Notes: generated by a model not told the origin, from the sequence alone. A DNA stretch of 64,000 bases from Sediminibacterium roseum (GCF_009939005.1 NZ_JAACJS010000002.1:774646-838645); one strand, 5' to 3'. Positions 38,501 through 46,411 are shown, counted from the stretch's first letter. Program-made: numbers and translations.

Positions 38501-38677
38501 TTTGTAAACGATGGATACCTGCTTGTACGCAACAACCTGCAGAAGAAAAGATTTGTTGAAACGAGCAATAAACAGGGATTGGATAACCTCGTATCGTTAT
38601 ACAAATACCTCAGTGATGAACCAATGCTCGTGGAAGAAACGGAAACCCATTTCACTGTTAAAATTCCTCTGATATGA
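35564..38677 (+). CDS. Beta-propeller sensor histidine kinase (LytS-type)
   Basis: Membrane sensor kinase of 1037 residues. A signal peptide (LLLAAVCYLTVVAAATAQ) precedes about 14 two-component-regulator propeller repeats (typical unit GFLWIGTSDGLYRYDGYSF; also NIWVVSRDYIYQFD and NIWAGANDGLVLL). Then come a Y_Y_Y domain (YAYMLEGFDKDWVNAG), one transmembrane helix (WWFITLLAFVFAGVLYVFY), a short coiled coil, and a His_kinase domain with H-box LNPHFLFNSLTSL and N-box LQNLVENAIKHN. There is no receiver or AraC domain, so it is not a hybrid. The stop overlaps the regulator start by 4 bp (ATGA). The periplasmic ligand is unknown. Confidence 0.94.
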   Translation: MSNIQCIPKRCFSSHLLLAAVCYLTVVAAATAQLPQDLKITNFDGATGFYSRVVSSLVKDEKGFLWIGTSDGLYRYDGYSFRNYRKLPNDTNSLADNNITQLAVSADRKIWMGLSKGLISSFDPASGRFRNYPVLYQGQAVSGNVQMLVVDGKNDVWFSIAKKGLWHLDVRSGVCEQYDLITEKDTDIPKDRRKELNTIYTGIEATPNSFWLATHNGLYRFDKRTKTFTPERKRIYHAGEFRDDDLTCITKDGDLLWMGSWAGGLTRYNTVTHEWKNFKHNLAETKKYTTNIISGVKVRSANELWVTSTDMGVGVFDKQKERFSYYSATRTDIPAKLCYAFETGRNDNLWLIHEWGLTRIQPRARQFNYTETPVTRSDNKQFYYLRDMIEDEDHLYIATALADGLQVVNRKTGKTKHYAVKTLPGEETFLSVYKLLKDSQGNIWVVSRDYIYQFDVKHEKLVMIGQPDGYPLQKASSWYRNIAEDKNGNIWITSLQNGVFMYSPATKSYKHFYHDPADKNSLASDGIHSIAVDRRGRVWVAGTNGCFAYFEHTAGRFVNFSISGKEQPSGSDNISALAADRFGNIWAGANDGLVLLDAAKEKPYVKRTYTSQDGLRGDVAYSIQEDPSGNIWCATASALSMVNTATHRVSSVLLQNDVIKSITNRIFLSVANKQLQVLTYGGYYSFDPASLQVQQQDSVVAVTSFRVKDKEYYYEEGLAADGKIKLKSTENLFTFEFAVLDYKQSDEHQYAYMLEGFDKDWVNAGSRRYASYTNIPGGTYVFKVKAMNTYGDANSLVTSVPLHVNAPVYQRWWFITLLAFVFAGVLYVFYRFRLEKEREILRLQAKTHVLEKEKTQVQYENLKQHLNPHFLFNSLTSLGSLIRINQKMAADFLDGMSKIYRYILQSKDSELVSLKEEIRFIQTFITLQKTRFEEGLQVNLDVDEEYHHRKIVPVTLQNLVENAIKHNIIDTETPLVIDIFVNDGYLLVRNNLQKKRFVETSNKQGLDNLVSLYKYLSDEPMLVEETETHFTVKIPLI

Positions 38678-39441
38678 TCAAAGCTGTGATAATTGAAGAT
38701 GAACCGCTCATCGCCAAAGAACTCGTAAACAAGATCGCGGCTGTGGCCGCTGATGTGGAAGTGATTGAAACATTACCGAGCCTGAAAACAGCGCGGAAAT
38801 GGTTCATGCAAAATGCAGAACCCGACCTCTTGTTCATGGACATACAACTGAGCGATGGTGTAAGTTTTGAGCTCTTTGAGAACTTTAAACTGGATTGCCC
38901 CGTTGTGTTCACAACCGCCTACGATGATTATGCCATCCGCGCTTTTAAGGTAAATGGTGTTGATTATTTACTGAAGCCGGTTGATGAGGGGGAACTTCAA
39001 AAGGCGATCGACAAATGCCGCAGCCTTTTGAGCAACAAAACCTCTTTTCCGGCAGACATGCAACAACTCATGGCCAGCCTCGCAGTGCCCAGGCAAAATC
39101 TTTTCAAGGAAAAATTCATTGTTAACCAGCGAAACAACTGGATCCCGGTTGATACCAAAGACATCGCTTGTTTTGTACGCGACAACCTGAATTATCTCTA
39201 CACATTCAACGGTGAAAAATACATTCTCGATTATACTACGCTTGAAGACATTGAGGAGCTTCTCGATCCGAAGGTCTTTTACCGTGCCAACCGGCAGAGC
39301 ATCATTCACATCAATGCGATACAAAGCGTAAAGCCGCATGAGAACCAGAAATTATCCGTGTTCCTGAAGTCGCCGCTGAAGATGGAATTCGACATCAGCC
39401 GGGAGAAGGCGCCGTCCTTTAAAAAATGGTTCGACCGGTAG
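38674..39441 (+). CDS. LytTR-family response regulator
   Basis: Response regulator of 255 residues paired with the overlapping kinase. The receiver domain has acidic residues E8-D9-E10, phospho-acceptor Asp56 in FMDIQLSDG, Thr/Ala in FTTAYDDYA and Lys101 in YLLKPV. The C-terminal LytTR DNA-binding domain spans roughly residues 150-255 (FIVNQRNNWIPVDTKDIACF, VFYRANRQSIIHINAI). LytTR proteins bind direct repeats upstream of targets; none was identified here. It is convergent with the B12-binding protein gene. Confidence 0.95.
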   Translation: MIKAVIIEDEPLIAKELVNKIAAVAADVEVIETLPSLKTARKWFMQNAEPDLLFMDIQLSDGVSFELFENFKLDCPVVFTTAYDDYAIRAFKVNGVDYLLKPVDEGELQKAIDKCRSLLSNKTSFPADMQQLMASLAVPRQNLFKEKFIVNQRNNWIPVDTKDIACFVRDNLNYLYTFNGEKYILDYTTLEDIEELLDPKVFYRANRQSIIHINAIQSVKPHENQKLSVFLKSPLKMEFDISREKAPSFKKWFDR

Positions 39442-39501
39442 GATAAAACGGGATCGAAAGAATTTGAACGCAGGAAGAAGGAGTTCCAGGTATGTTTAAT
39501 C

Positions 39502-39909
39502 TTAAAACGTTCGGTTAGCAGCAACCCAGTCTTCAATGTATTTTGCGATGTCTGCCGTTGCTGCGCCCGGTGCAAAGAGTTTCCCAACACCCATTTCGTT
39601 GAGTTGTTTCATATCGTCTTCGGGAATGATGCCGCCGCCGGTTACGAGTACATCGTTCATGCCTTTTTCTTTCAACAGGGCCATTACTTTCGGGAACACG
39701 GTCATGTGTGCGCCGCTGAGGATACTGATGCCGATGGCGTCAACATCTTCCTGTAATGCGGCATTCACAACCATTTCGGGGGTTTGCCTGAGGCCGGTGT
39801 AGATCACTTCCATTCCTGAATCGCGCAGGGCAGTGGCGATGACTTTCGCACCACGGTCGTGGCCATCAAGGCCCACTTTGGCAACTAGTACGCGGACAGG
39901 TCTTTTCAT
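39502..39909 (-). CDS. Stand-alone cobalamin B12-binding domain (methylmalonyl-CoA mutase C-terminal type)
   Basis: A 135-residue Rossmann-like B12-binding protein. The base-off/His-on signature D-x-H-x-x-G is at residues 15-20 (LDGHDRG), with later contacts SILSGAHM and GGGIIPEDD. This is the small-domain module of acyl-CoA mutases, encoded separately from its catalytic subunit, as in isobutyryl-type or split mutases. No large subunit is in the window. The ATG at 39909 was chosen because the core begins there. A -7-like TACTTTCG (39914-39921, minus strand) precedes it. Confidence 0.9.
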   Translation of the reverse strand: MKRPVRVLVAKVGLDGHDRGAKVIATALRDSGMEVIYTGLRQTPEMVVNAALQEDVDAIGISILSGAHMTVFPKVMALLKEKGMNDVLVTGGGIIPEDDMKQLNEMGVGKLFAPGAATADIAKYIEDWVAANRTF

Positions 39910-40081
39910 AGGGCGAAAGTACGAATAATCGGGAATCGTAAATCGGGAGCGGGCAATGGGCGGTTGCGTATGCAGAATTGTTATGGCCAAACACCTGCGA
40001 TAATCCTGTTCGTAGCATCGGCTCAACTTCCCGGCTTTAACGATTCACAAGTATAACCAGGCACCATACCTGCAAAAGAAG

Positions 40082-41635
40082 TTACCTGAGATTGAATTGT
40101 TTCTTATCCCTCAGGGTATGCTGCTCCGCAAGAATTTTCGCTGAATCTCCCGGGTTGCTGTAAAGGATGATCCTGGTTCCAAATTCCCGTGCATATTTCG
40201 TGGTAACGGAATCTTTGATCTCGCATTTGCCCCAATGCGTAAAAAAGAGGTCGTCGGCCTCAGGCATTTCGTCGGTCACAAAAAGAAAATATTTTTTGTT
40301 GAATTGATCCGGCAACCAGAAAATAAAGCTCGCATTGTCGCTGTATATCTCGGGGAGGTTGAATTGTTTGCGGTAGAAACTGAGCGCGCCCGCTTCTCCG
40401 TAATTTTCACCGTACACCATTGTTTTTTCTTTTACAGAGTCGGGCAGGCTGTGGTAAACACGCGCTGTTTTTTCAGCCATTTCTTTCCAGCCACGCATGT
40501 CTGCAAAATCCTGTGGCAGCGGGTGTTGCTTTTTGTCTTCCCATTTAAGCGGTGCGTGTTTGTTGAAACGCGTGTTTTTGTAAAAGCTTACGAGTTTTTC
40601 CGCAGACATGAAGGGAAGGAGCACAGGCAGCAGGAACGCTGTCATGATGAGCATGTAAACCGGCGCGGCCCATTTCAGCCAGCGCATTTTTCTCCGTTCA
40701 ACAACCCGCGAGATCCATACGCCGCCGAATGCCATGATCGTAGGGTAGATGGCCGCAGCGTAATATCCCTTCCCGTTAAAAAACAAAAGCAACCCGATGA
40801 TTACCGCATAAATGATTGCGATGCCCGTATATTTTTTTCCATCGCGGTTAAACAGGATGAAAAACAATCCGCCAACCCATATAAAAAAAGATGGGAAACA
40901 GATCAGCAGCTGGTCAACAATAAACGCCATGCGGCTGTTGAAACGCAGTTGTTGCCTGTTGAGCAGTTCCATATGATGCATCACAGGAAAATGGTGGGTG
41001 TATTGCCAAACAAGGTTCGGAAGACAGATGAGCAACCCCACGATCATTGCGAAATAAAAGTGTTTGTTGCCCAGCCATTTTCTTTTTCGGGTGAGCAGTA
41101 CGGCGGTAAGGAAACCGATGATGTAAAATGCGGTAGAATACTTTCCAAGGATGCCCAACCCGAAGCAGATGCCAAGGAAATAAAGGTATTTTTTTTGATC
41201 GGTGTCTATCCAGCAAATGATGTAATAACTGCTCAAGGTCCAGAAAAACACATCCAGGAAATTGGGCTGGAACAGGATGTTCATGCGCAGGAAACCGGCA
41301 CACAAAAAGCCGAGGCAGGCAAAGAAGACCGCAGTACTGTTTCCCCTCAATTGCAAAACGATACGGCCCACAACGAGTACGGTCAGGGCGCCCGATAAAC
41401 CACCCCATAGGCGCACGGTTGAAAGGGTTCCACCCAGGAGTTTGCTGATGTAGCCGAGAAAGGCAAGCAAGGGAGGCATTTCAACATAACCCCAGGCAGG
41501 ATGGTCTGCATCTGCAAGATAGAGATACTCATCGCGGTGCAATTCAAAATCGGGATGGATGAATAGAAATGGGATCAGCAATTTTACCAACGCGAAGAAC
41601 GCGATGATGTACGCGGAACGGGATGATGCTTGCAT
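40082..41635 (-). CDS. Family-39-type glycosyltransferase (ArnT/PMT-like), multi-pass membrane protein
   Basis: Integral membrane protein of 517 residues with about ten hydrophobic segments and a C-terminal soluble domain. The first loop has the acidic motif HRDEYLYLADADHPAWGYVE, where the DE pair is the proposed catalytic site of polyprenyl-phosphate-sugar-dependent GT-C transferases; the PPLLAFLGYISKLLGG helix follows. Such enzymes transfer a sugar from a lipid-linked donor to envelope lipids or proteins. Acceptor unknown. It is downstream of gltX on the same strand but separated from it by a terminator. Confidence 0.87.
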   Translation of the reverse strand: MQASSRSAYIIAFFALVKLLIPFLFIHPDFELHRDEYLYLADADHPAWGYVEMPPLLAFLGYISKLLGGTLSTVRLWGGLSGALTVLVVGRIVLQLRGNSTAVFFACLGFLCAGFLRMNILFQPNFLDVFFWTLSSYYIICWIDTDQKKYLYFLGICFGLGILGKYSTAFYIIGFLTAVLLTRKRKWLGNKHFYFAMIVGLLICLPNLVWQYTHHFPVMHHMELLNRQQLRFNSRMAFIVDQLLICFPSFFIWVGGLFFILFNRDGKKYTGIAIIYAVIIGLLLFFNGKGYYAAAIYPTIMAFGGVWISRVVERRKMRWLKWAAPVYMLIMTAFLLPVLLPFMSAEKLVSFYKNTRFNKHAPLKWEDKKQHPLPQDFADMRGWKEMAEKTARVYHSLPDSVKEKTMVYGENYGEAGALSFYRKQFNLPEIYSDNASFIFWLPDQFNKKYFLFVTDEMPEADDLFFTHWGKCEIKDSVTTKYAREFGTRIILYSNPGDSAKILAEQHTLRDKKQFNLR

Positions 41636-41659
41636 TAGCCTGGTTTTGATAACAAGATA

Positions 41660-41688
41660 TAAAAAAAGGATCGCTGTTGCGATCCTTC
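41660..41688 (-). terminator. Terminator of gltX
   Basis: Perfect 9-bp stem AAGGATCGC (41666-41674) / GCGATCCTT (41679-41687), loop TGTT. An A7 tract on the plus strand gives a T tract on the minus strand. It lies 25 bp past the gltX stop. Confidence 0.88.
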
Positions 41689-41712
41689 CTGAACGTTTGT
41701 TGGATGTTTATG

Positions 41713-43236
41713 TTACAATAAGCTCAAAGTATGTTGTATTCTTTTGATGGTTTCTGACTTGCCGATCAGAGCGGCGATATCGAACACGCCGGGCCCGAAT
41801 TTACCGCCCACGAGCATGATGCGGAAGGGAAGCATAAGGTCGCCCGGTTTGAGCTGGTTGGCCGCGGCAAGCTCTTTGAATTCTTTTTCGAGATCATGCA
41901 CCTCCCACAAGGTGCTGAGCTCCCAGGCACGGATGAGTTCTGCGAAGAAGAGGTTTTTCTTTTCGTCCCATTTTGGTTTGACTGCATCTGTATCGATGGT
42001 TGACGGCGGCACGAAAAAGAAAGAGCCTTGCTGCACAAAATCGGGCAGCAGGGTGCAGCGGTCGCTTACGAGCGTGATCACTTTTGTAAGCAAGGCATCG
42101 TCGTTGATCTCTATTCCGTTCTGGGCGAATACCTGTTTTACAGCGGGCACGAGGTTACTGGCGCCTGCTTTTTTCATCCATTCGTGGTTGAACCATTTTG
42201 CTTTTTCGTAATCGAATTTGGCGCCGCCTTTGTGTACGCGTTCCATCGAGAATTTTTCGATGAGCTCGCTGATGGTGAAGATCTCTGTATCCGTTCCATC
42301 GTTCCAGCCCAGCATCGCCAAAAGGTTTACAAAGGCTTCCGGTAAAAATCCGCGCTCTTTGAAGCCGATGGTGGTTTCGTTCGTTTTTGGATCTGTCCAG
42401 TCCATCGCAAACACCGGGAACCCCAAACGGTCGCCGTCGCGTTTGCTCAGTTTCCCGTTCCCGTCGGGTTTCAGGATGAGTGGAAGATGCGCCCATTGCG
42501 GCATCTCATTTTTCCACCCGAGGTAATCCCACAACAAAATATGAACAGGTGCAGAAGGCAGCCATTCCTCGCCACGAAACGCGTGGGTGATCTTCATGAG
42601 GTAGTCGTCTACTACAACCGCGAGGTGGTACGTAGGCATTCCGTCTGCTTTCAGCAAAACCTTATCGTCTACCTGCGATGTATTGAATGAAACCTCGCCA
42701 CGGATCATATCCGTAAAGCTTACCGTTTCGTTCAACGGCATTTTGATGCGGATCACATGCGGTGTTCCGTTGGCCAGCAGGGTTTCTGTTTCCTGTGCCG
42801 TGAGCGTTAAGGAATTCTTCATTTTCCCACGCAGTGAATGATTGTATTGCGGTGATGGATTTTCTGGCGTTTTAAACTGGTTGCGCATTTCTTCCAGCTC
42901 CGCTGTTGTGTCGAAAGCGTAATAGGCAAAACCGTTTTGCACGAGTTGCTCAGCGTATTGCCTGTAGTTTTCTTTTCTTTCACTTTGCCGGTAAGGTGCG
43001 TAAGGGCCGCCGTGCAACGGACTTTCGTCGGGCTCAAGCCCGCACCATTTCAATGTATTGAAGATATAAGCCTCGGCGCCTTCCACAAAACGGCCCTGGT
43101 CGGTGTCTTCGATGCGTACGATAAAATCTCCGCCCTGCTGTTTTGCAAACAGGTAATTGAACAAAACCGTCCGCACACCACCCAGGTGCAGTCCACCCGT
43201 GGGCGAAGGCGCAAAACGTACTCTTACTTTACTCAT
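41713..43236 (-). CDS. gltX: Glutamate--tRNA ligase
   Basis: Class I synthetase of 507 residues charging tRNA-Glu. The HIGH-type motif is FAPSPTGGLHLGGVRT near residue 7. The KMSKS-type motif is KLSKRDGDRLG near residue 265. The anticodon-binding helical domain follows (GFKERGFLPEAFVNLLAMLGW). The non-discriminating versus Glu-specific type cannot be told by eye. Its ATG is 4 nt from a well-formed promoter -7 element, so the mRNA should be leaderless. Divergent from the polysaccharide deacetylase. Confidence 0.95.
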   Translation of the reverse strand: MSKVRVRFAPSPTGGLHLGGVRTVLFNYLFAKQQGGDFIVRIEDTDQGRFVEGAEAYIFNTLKWCGLEPDESPLHGGPYAPYRQSERKENYRQYAEQLVQNGFAYYAFDTTAELEEMRNQFKTPENPSPQYNHSLRGKMKNSLTLTAQETETLLANGTPHVIRIKMPLNETVSFTDMIRGEVSFNTSQVDDKVLLKADGMPTYHLAVVVDDYLMKITHAFRGEEWLPSAPVHILLWDYLGWKNEMPQWAHLPLILKPDGNGKLSKRDGDRLGFPVFAMDWTDPKTNETTIGFKERGFLPEAFVNLLAMLGWNDGTDTEIFTISELIEKFSMERVHKGGAKFDYEKAKWFNHEWMKKAGASNLVPAVKQVFAQNGIEINDDALLTKVITLVSDRCTLLPDFVQQGSFFFVPPSTIDTDAVKPKWDEKKNLFFAELIRAWELSTLWEVHDLEKEFKELAAANQLKPGDLMLPFRIMLVGGKFGPGVFDIAALIGKSETIKRIQHTLSLL

Positions 43237-43240
43237 GGCG

Positions 43241-43271
43241 CAAAGATAGCTGATCGGGGTACAAGGGACAA
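43241..43271 (-). promoter_or_regulatory. Promoter of gltX
   Basis: On the minus strand: TTG (43271-43269), 20-bp spacer, TATCTTTG (43248-43241), an exact match. The gltX ATG at 43236 follows after 4 nt. Confidence 0.82.
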
Positions 43272-43335
43272 GTTTCCGGCTTTACCACAGCGCCTGCGTT
43301 GATATAGATGTTTCCAGGATCCTGGCCCCGAAACC

Positions 43336-43367
43336 TTGTTCCTTGTGGCATCCAGCCTGTACCTTTG
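43336..43367 (+). promoter_or_regulatory. Promoter of the polysaccharide deacetylase gene
   Basis: TTG at 43336-43338, 21-bp spacer, TACCTTTG at 43360-43367 (exact match). The ATG at 43372 follows after 4 nt, mirroring the gltX promoter on the other side. Confidence 0.8.
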
Positions 43368-43371
43368 CAAA

Positions 43372-43989
43372 ATGTATCTGGTAAAAACTCCGTGGTGGCT
43401 GCGTGCGTTGTATCCCTCGCTTGTATGGCGGGGAAACGGTGATGGTAAAACGATCTACCTCAGTTTTGACGATGGCCCGCATGAAACGGCAACGCCTTTT
43501 GTGCTCGACCAGTTAAAGCAATACAATGCCAAAGCGAGTTTTTTCTGCATCGGTAAAAATGTGTCGGCCCATCCCGCGCTCTATCAAAGGATCCTGGATG
43601 AAGGGCACTCGGTGGGCAACCATACCCACAATCACCTGAATGGATGGAAGGTGAAGGATGAGGTTTATCTCGATGACATCCGCCAGGCATCAACGCTGGT
43701 GAAATCCGGTCTTTTTCGCCCACCGTACGGCAGGATCAAACGCGCTCAGGTTAAAAAATTACGGCAACAACAGCCAGGTGTCAAAATAATAATGTGGGAT
43801 GTGCTGAGCGGCGATTTTGATGTGGACCTGACAGGGGAGGCTTGTCTTGGTTACGTGTTGTACCACACACGCCCGGGTTCTATTATTGTTTTCCACGACA
43901 GTGCAAAAGCGTTCCCCAGGCTGCAATACACGTTACCCAGGATGCTCGAACATTTTTCGAATGAAGGCTACCTGTTTGGTGGATTGTAG
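43372..43989 (+). CDS. Polysaccharide deacetylase (NodB domain)
   Basis: Carbohydrate esterase family 4-like enzyme of 205 residues, expected to deacetylate N-acetylglucosamine polymers or related envelope sugars. Catalytic and metal motifs: LSFDDGPHETATP (Asp pair), GHSVGNHTHNH (H-x3-H ligands), RPPYGR and IVFHDS. The start at 43372, set by the promoter, gives a short N-terminus (LVKTPWWLRALYPS) and no obvious signal peptide, only a hydrophobic patch. The next gene, TatD, lies 50 bp downstream and may be co-transcribed. Confidence 0.92.
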   Translation: MYLVKTPWWLRALYPSLVWRGNGDGKTIYLSFDDGPHETATPFVLDQLKQYNAKASFFCIGKNVSAHPALYQRILDEGHSVGNHTHNHLNGWKVKDEVYLDDIRQASTLVKSGLFRPPYGRIKRAQVKKLRQQQPGVKIIMWDVLSGDFDVDLTGEACLGYVLYHTRPGSIIVFHDSAKAFPRLQYTLPRMLEHFSNEGYLFGGL

Positions 43990-44039
43990 TTTGGTATGAT
44001 TATTAATGATGCGTATATAAAGAAACAAAAGAACAATCC

Positions 44040-44807
44040 ATGAACCTGATCGACACACATTGCCACCTGTACAGTGAAGAATTCCGTGATGATATTGAGC
44101 AGGTGATTGCGCGGGCGCAGGATTATGGCGTGCGCAAATTTTACCTTCCTTCGATAGACAGCGGCTCCATTGCCGATATGTTTTTTCTTGAGGCGAAGTA
44201 CCCCGGTGTCTGTATCCCGATGATGGGGCTTCACCCTTGTTATGTAAAAGAGAATTACAAAACGGAGCTGGCGGTTGTGGAAGAGTGGCTCGTAAAAAGA
44301 AAGTTTCCGGCCATCGGCGAGATTGGCCTTGACAAATACTGGGACACAACATTTCTGAGCCAGCAGACCGAAGCGTTTACAACCCAGATGCAGTGGGCGC
44401 TGGATTATAACCTGCCGATCGTGATCCACACCCGCAATGCCATGCAGGAAACGATCGACCTGGTAAGGCCTTTCGCCGCCAGGGGTCTCCGCGGTATATT
44501 TCACTGTTTCAGCGGCAATGCGGCGGACGCGAAGCAGATCACCGGTATGGGGTTCCTGCTGGGCATTGGCGGGGTGATCACCTATAAAAACGGCGGATTG
44601 GCCGAAGCGCTTTCAGATACGGGCCTGGAGCATCTTGTACTGGAAACGGATGCGCCGTACCTCAGCCCGGTCCCGTTCCGCGGCAAACGCAATGAGAGCG
44701 CCTATCTTGAGTACATTGCCAAAAAACTTGCGGAGGTAAAAAACACGACCCTGGAAGAGGTTGCCGCCCAAACCACGGCCAATGCACAAAAAATATTCGG
44801 AAGCTAG
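44040..44807 (+). CDS. TatD-family metal-dependent deoxyribonuclease
   Basis: TIM-barrel metallo-hydrolase of 255 residues related to TatD/YcfH, with 3'-5' exonuclease activity in studied members. Metal ligands are visible: DTHCHLYSEEF (H-x-H), Glu in GEIGLDKYW, His in IVIHTRNAM, His in FHCFSGNA and Asp in ETDAPYLSP. The C-terminus ANAQKIFGS is the usual ending. No Sec or Tat leader, so cytosolic. It immediately precedes the tRNA-Ser that carries the island. Confidence 0.93.
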   Translation: MNLIDTHCHLYSEEFRDDIEQVIARAQDYGVRKFYLPSIDSGSIADMFFLEAKYPGVCIPMMGLHPCYVKENYKTELAVVEEWLVKRKFPAIGEIGLDKYWDTTFLSQQTEAFTTQMQWALDYNLPIVIHTRNAMQETIDLVRPFAARGLRGIFHCFSGNAADAKQITGMGFLLGIGGVITYKNGGLAEALSDTGLEHLVLETDAPYLSPVPFRGKRNESAYLEYIAKKLAEVKNTTLEEVAAQTTANAQKIFGS

Positions 44808-44818
44808 CGTTGAAAGGC

Positions 44819-44826
44819 TATTTTTG
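44819..44826 (+). promoter_or_regulatory. Predicted -7 element of tRNA-Ser
   Basis: TATTTTTG is an exact TAnnTTTG match, 16 nt before the mature tRNA 5' end. The -33 element would be TTC at 44796-44798 (20-bp spacer). Confidence 0.55.
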
Positions 44827-44842
44827 CAGTCCTTAAAAATAC

Positions 44843-44929
44843 AGAGAGGTGTCCGAGTGGTTGAAGGAGCACGCCTGGAAAGTGTGTATACGGGAAACCG
44901 TATCGAGGGTTCGAATCCCTTCCTCTCTG
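44843..44929 (+). tRNA. tRNA-Ser (anticodon GGA)
   Basis: An 87-nt tRNA with long variable arm. The acceptor stem AGAGAGG (44843-44849) pairs perfectly with CCTCTCT (44922-44928), discriminator G at 44929. Anticodon loop CTGGAAA gives GGA, reading UCC/UCU. T arm GGGTTCGAATCCC is canonical. CCA is not encoded. Its 3' end is duplicated at 55831-55851, marking it as the integration site of the downstream island; the tRNA stays intact after integration. Confidence 0.95.
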
Positions 44930-44930
44930 C
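44910..44930 (+). repeat. attL: left core of the genomic island (tRNA-Ser 3' end)
   Basis: Matches 55831-55851 at 20 of 21 positions; the perfect part is 17 bp, 44914-44930 versus 55835-55851. The single mismatch is G44913 versus A55834 in the T loop. Confidence 0.85.
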
Positions 44931-44963
44931 ATCGCTGCAAATCAATTGCCGCCAAATCCGCTC

Positions 44964-44989
44964 AAAACCACGATCTACGTGGTTTTTTT
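44964..44989 (+). terminator. Island-borne terminator directly after tRNA-Ser
   Basis: Perfect 9-bp stem AAAACCACG (44964-44972) / CGTGGTTTT (44978-44986), loop ATCTA, followed by a T tract. It lies 35 bp inside the island and can terminate the tRNA transcript. Confidence 0.85.
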
Positions 44990-45035
44990 CGTTTTTACCC
45001 CTTCAAATTCATCATATTGCCCCAAACTTATCTGC

Positions 45036-45149
45036 CCTAATCGTTGTCTTTTTGCACCTGAAAAAATGTACAACGATTTGCCCCTAAATGCTTGATTATT
45101 ACCCTATTAATTCGTATCTTCTGACAACGTCAAACCCTTAATCGTTGTC
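45036..45149 (+). repeat. Arm-type repeat cluster, left end of island
   Basis: AATCGTTGTC occurs in direct orientation at 45039-45048 and 45140-45149, and ACAACGATT in inverted orientation at 45070-45078. The second direct copy ends one base before the integrase ATG. The 13-mer CCTAATCGTTGTC at 45036-45048 recurs exactly at 55765-55777. Confidence 0.65.
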
Positions 45150-45150
45150 T

Positions 45151-46389
45151 ATGAATTCGTCGATAATCAGCCGAAACACGTTTTCGATCATGTTCTTCAT
45201 CCATAGAGGTAAGAAGAACAAATCAAAAGAACACCCCATCTACTGCCGATTAACCGTGCAGGGTAAATCCAAAGAATTTTCAACTCAAATCTGGGTTGCT
45301 AATGATAAATGGAATCCCAGTACTCATAAAGTGCTTGGTAAGAATGAGTTTGCCAATACTGCTAACCACACGATTGAAACTGTGCGTAACAATCTTTTAA
45401 ACGTTAGGGCCGACTTACAGGCAAATGGGAAGAATGTTACCCCTGATGCTGTGATTAACCTCCATCTTGGCAAAGAAGAGAGAAAATACACTTTACTCGA
45501 ACTGCTTGAATACTTCAATGAGCAACATGTAAAAAAACTTATTGGTAAGGATTATGCAAATGGAACCTATGAACGTTATAAAACATCATTAAGTCACGTC
45601 AAGGAGTTTATGCTCTATAAAAACAAAAGCAGCGACCTTTTGCTTACTGACATTAATTATGCTTTTGCAACCGAATATGAGTTTTATCTAAAAACTGTAC
45701 GAAACAATTCTCACAATACCAGTTTGAAATACATTAAGAACTTGAAAGCAGTTATAAATTTTGCCGTAAAAAATGAATGGTTGAATAATAATCCACTTGA
45801 CCATTATCGAGCAAAACTCGAAAAGATTGATAAAGCATTTCTTACGCAAGCTGAACTAAACCAAATCGAAATCAAGAAATTCGACAACGACAGAATTACG
45901 GAAGTAAAAGACATTTTTGTTTTTTGTTGTTATACAGGCTTATCATTTTCCGATGTGGCCAAACTAAGTGCGAAAAATATAATAATCGGCATTAATGGTC
46001 AAAAACAAATCTCTATTAAAAGAACCAAGACCGATGTGACCGCAAATGTTCCCTTGCTATCTAAGGCAGCAAATGTTTTAAAAAAGTATGCAAAGAATGA
46101 ATACTGCATATACAATGAAAAGCTGTTACCTGTGAAAAGTAATCAAAAGCACAATGCCTATTTAAAAGAAATCGCTGATATATGCCGTATAACTAAGAAA
46201 CTAACTACTCATACCGCCCGACATACATTTGCAACCTTAATGCTCACCAAAGGTGCGAGTATTGAAACTGTGAGCTCCATGCTTGGACACACAAATATTA
46301 AAACGACTCAAATCTACAGTAAGGTAATACATGAAAAAGTGCATACTGAAATGAAGAAAATTGAAAGCCAACTGAAAGCCGTATCTTAA
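45151..46389 (+). CDS. Tyrosine recombinase (integrase) of the island
   Basis: Site-specific recombinase of 412 residues with the three-domain layout usual in Bacteroidota: arm-binding N-terminus (HRGKKNKSKEHPIYCRLTV), SAM-like core-binding domain (about 115-215, NGTYERYKTSLSHVKEFM) and catalytic domain. Box II is intact: H354-x-x-R357 (HTARHTFATL), H380 (LGHTNIKTT) and nucleophile Tyr389 (QIYSKV). The box I position reads TGLSFSDVAKL, with Ser where most recombinases have Arg, as known for CTnDOT-type integrases. ATG 45151 directly follows an AATCGTTGTC repeat, suggesting autoregulation. An in-frame TTG at 45145 is less likely. Confidence 0.93.
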   Translation: MNSSIISRNTFSIMFFIHRGKKNKSKEHPIYCRLTVQGKSKEFSTQIWVANDKWNPSTHKVLGKNEFANTANHTIETVRNNLLNVRADLQANGKNVTPDAVINLHLGKEERKYTLLELLEYFNEQHVKKLIGKDYANGTYERYKTSLSHVKEFMLYKNKSSDLLLTDINYAFATEYEFYLKTVRNNSHNTSLKYIKNLKAVINFAVKNEWLNNNPLDHYRAKLEKIDKAFLTQAELNQIEIKKFDNDRITEVKDIFVFCCYTGLSFSDVAKLSAKNIIIGINGQKQISIKRTKTDVTANVPLLSKAANVLKKYAKNEYCIYNEKLLPVKSNQKHNAYLKEIADICRITKKLTTHTARHTFATLMLTKGASIETVSSMLGHTNIKTTQIYSKVIHEKVHTEMKKIESQLKAVS

Positions 46390-46411
46390 TTTTACAATTA
46401 TAAAACACCGA

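Noticed and set aside
40235..41398. 387-codon plus-strand frame opposite the GT39-type gene
   Set aside because: Antisense to a clear membrane glycosyltransferase; highly charged, repetitive translation typical of the reverse complement of hydrophobic helices.
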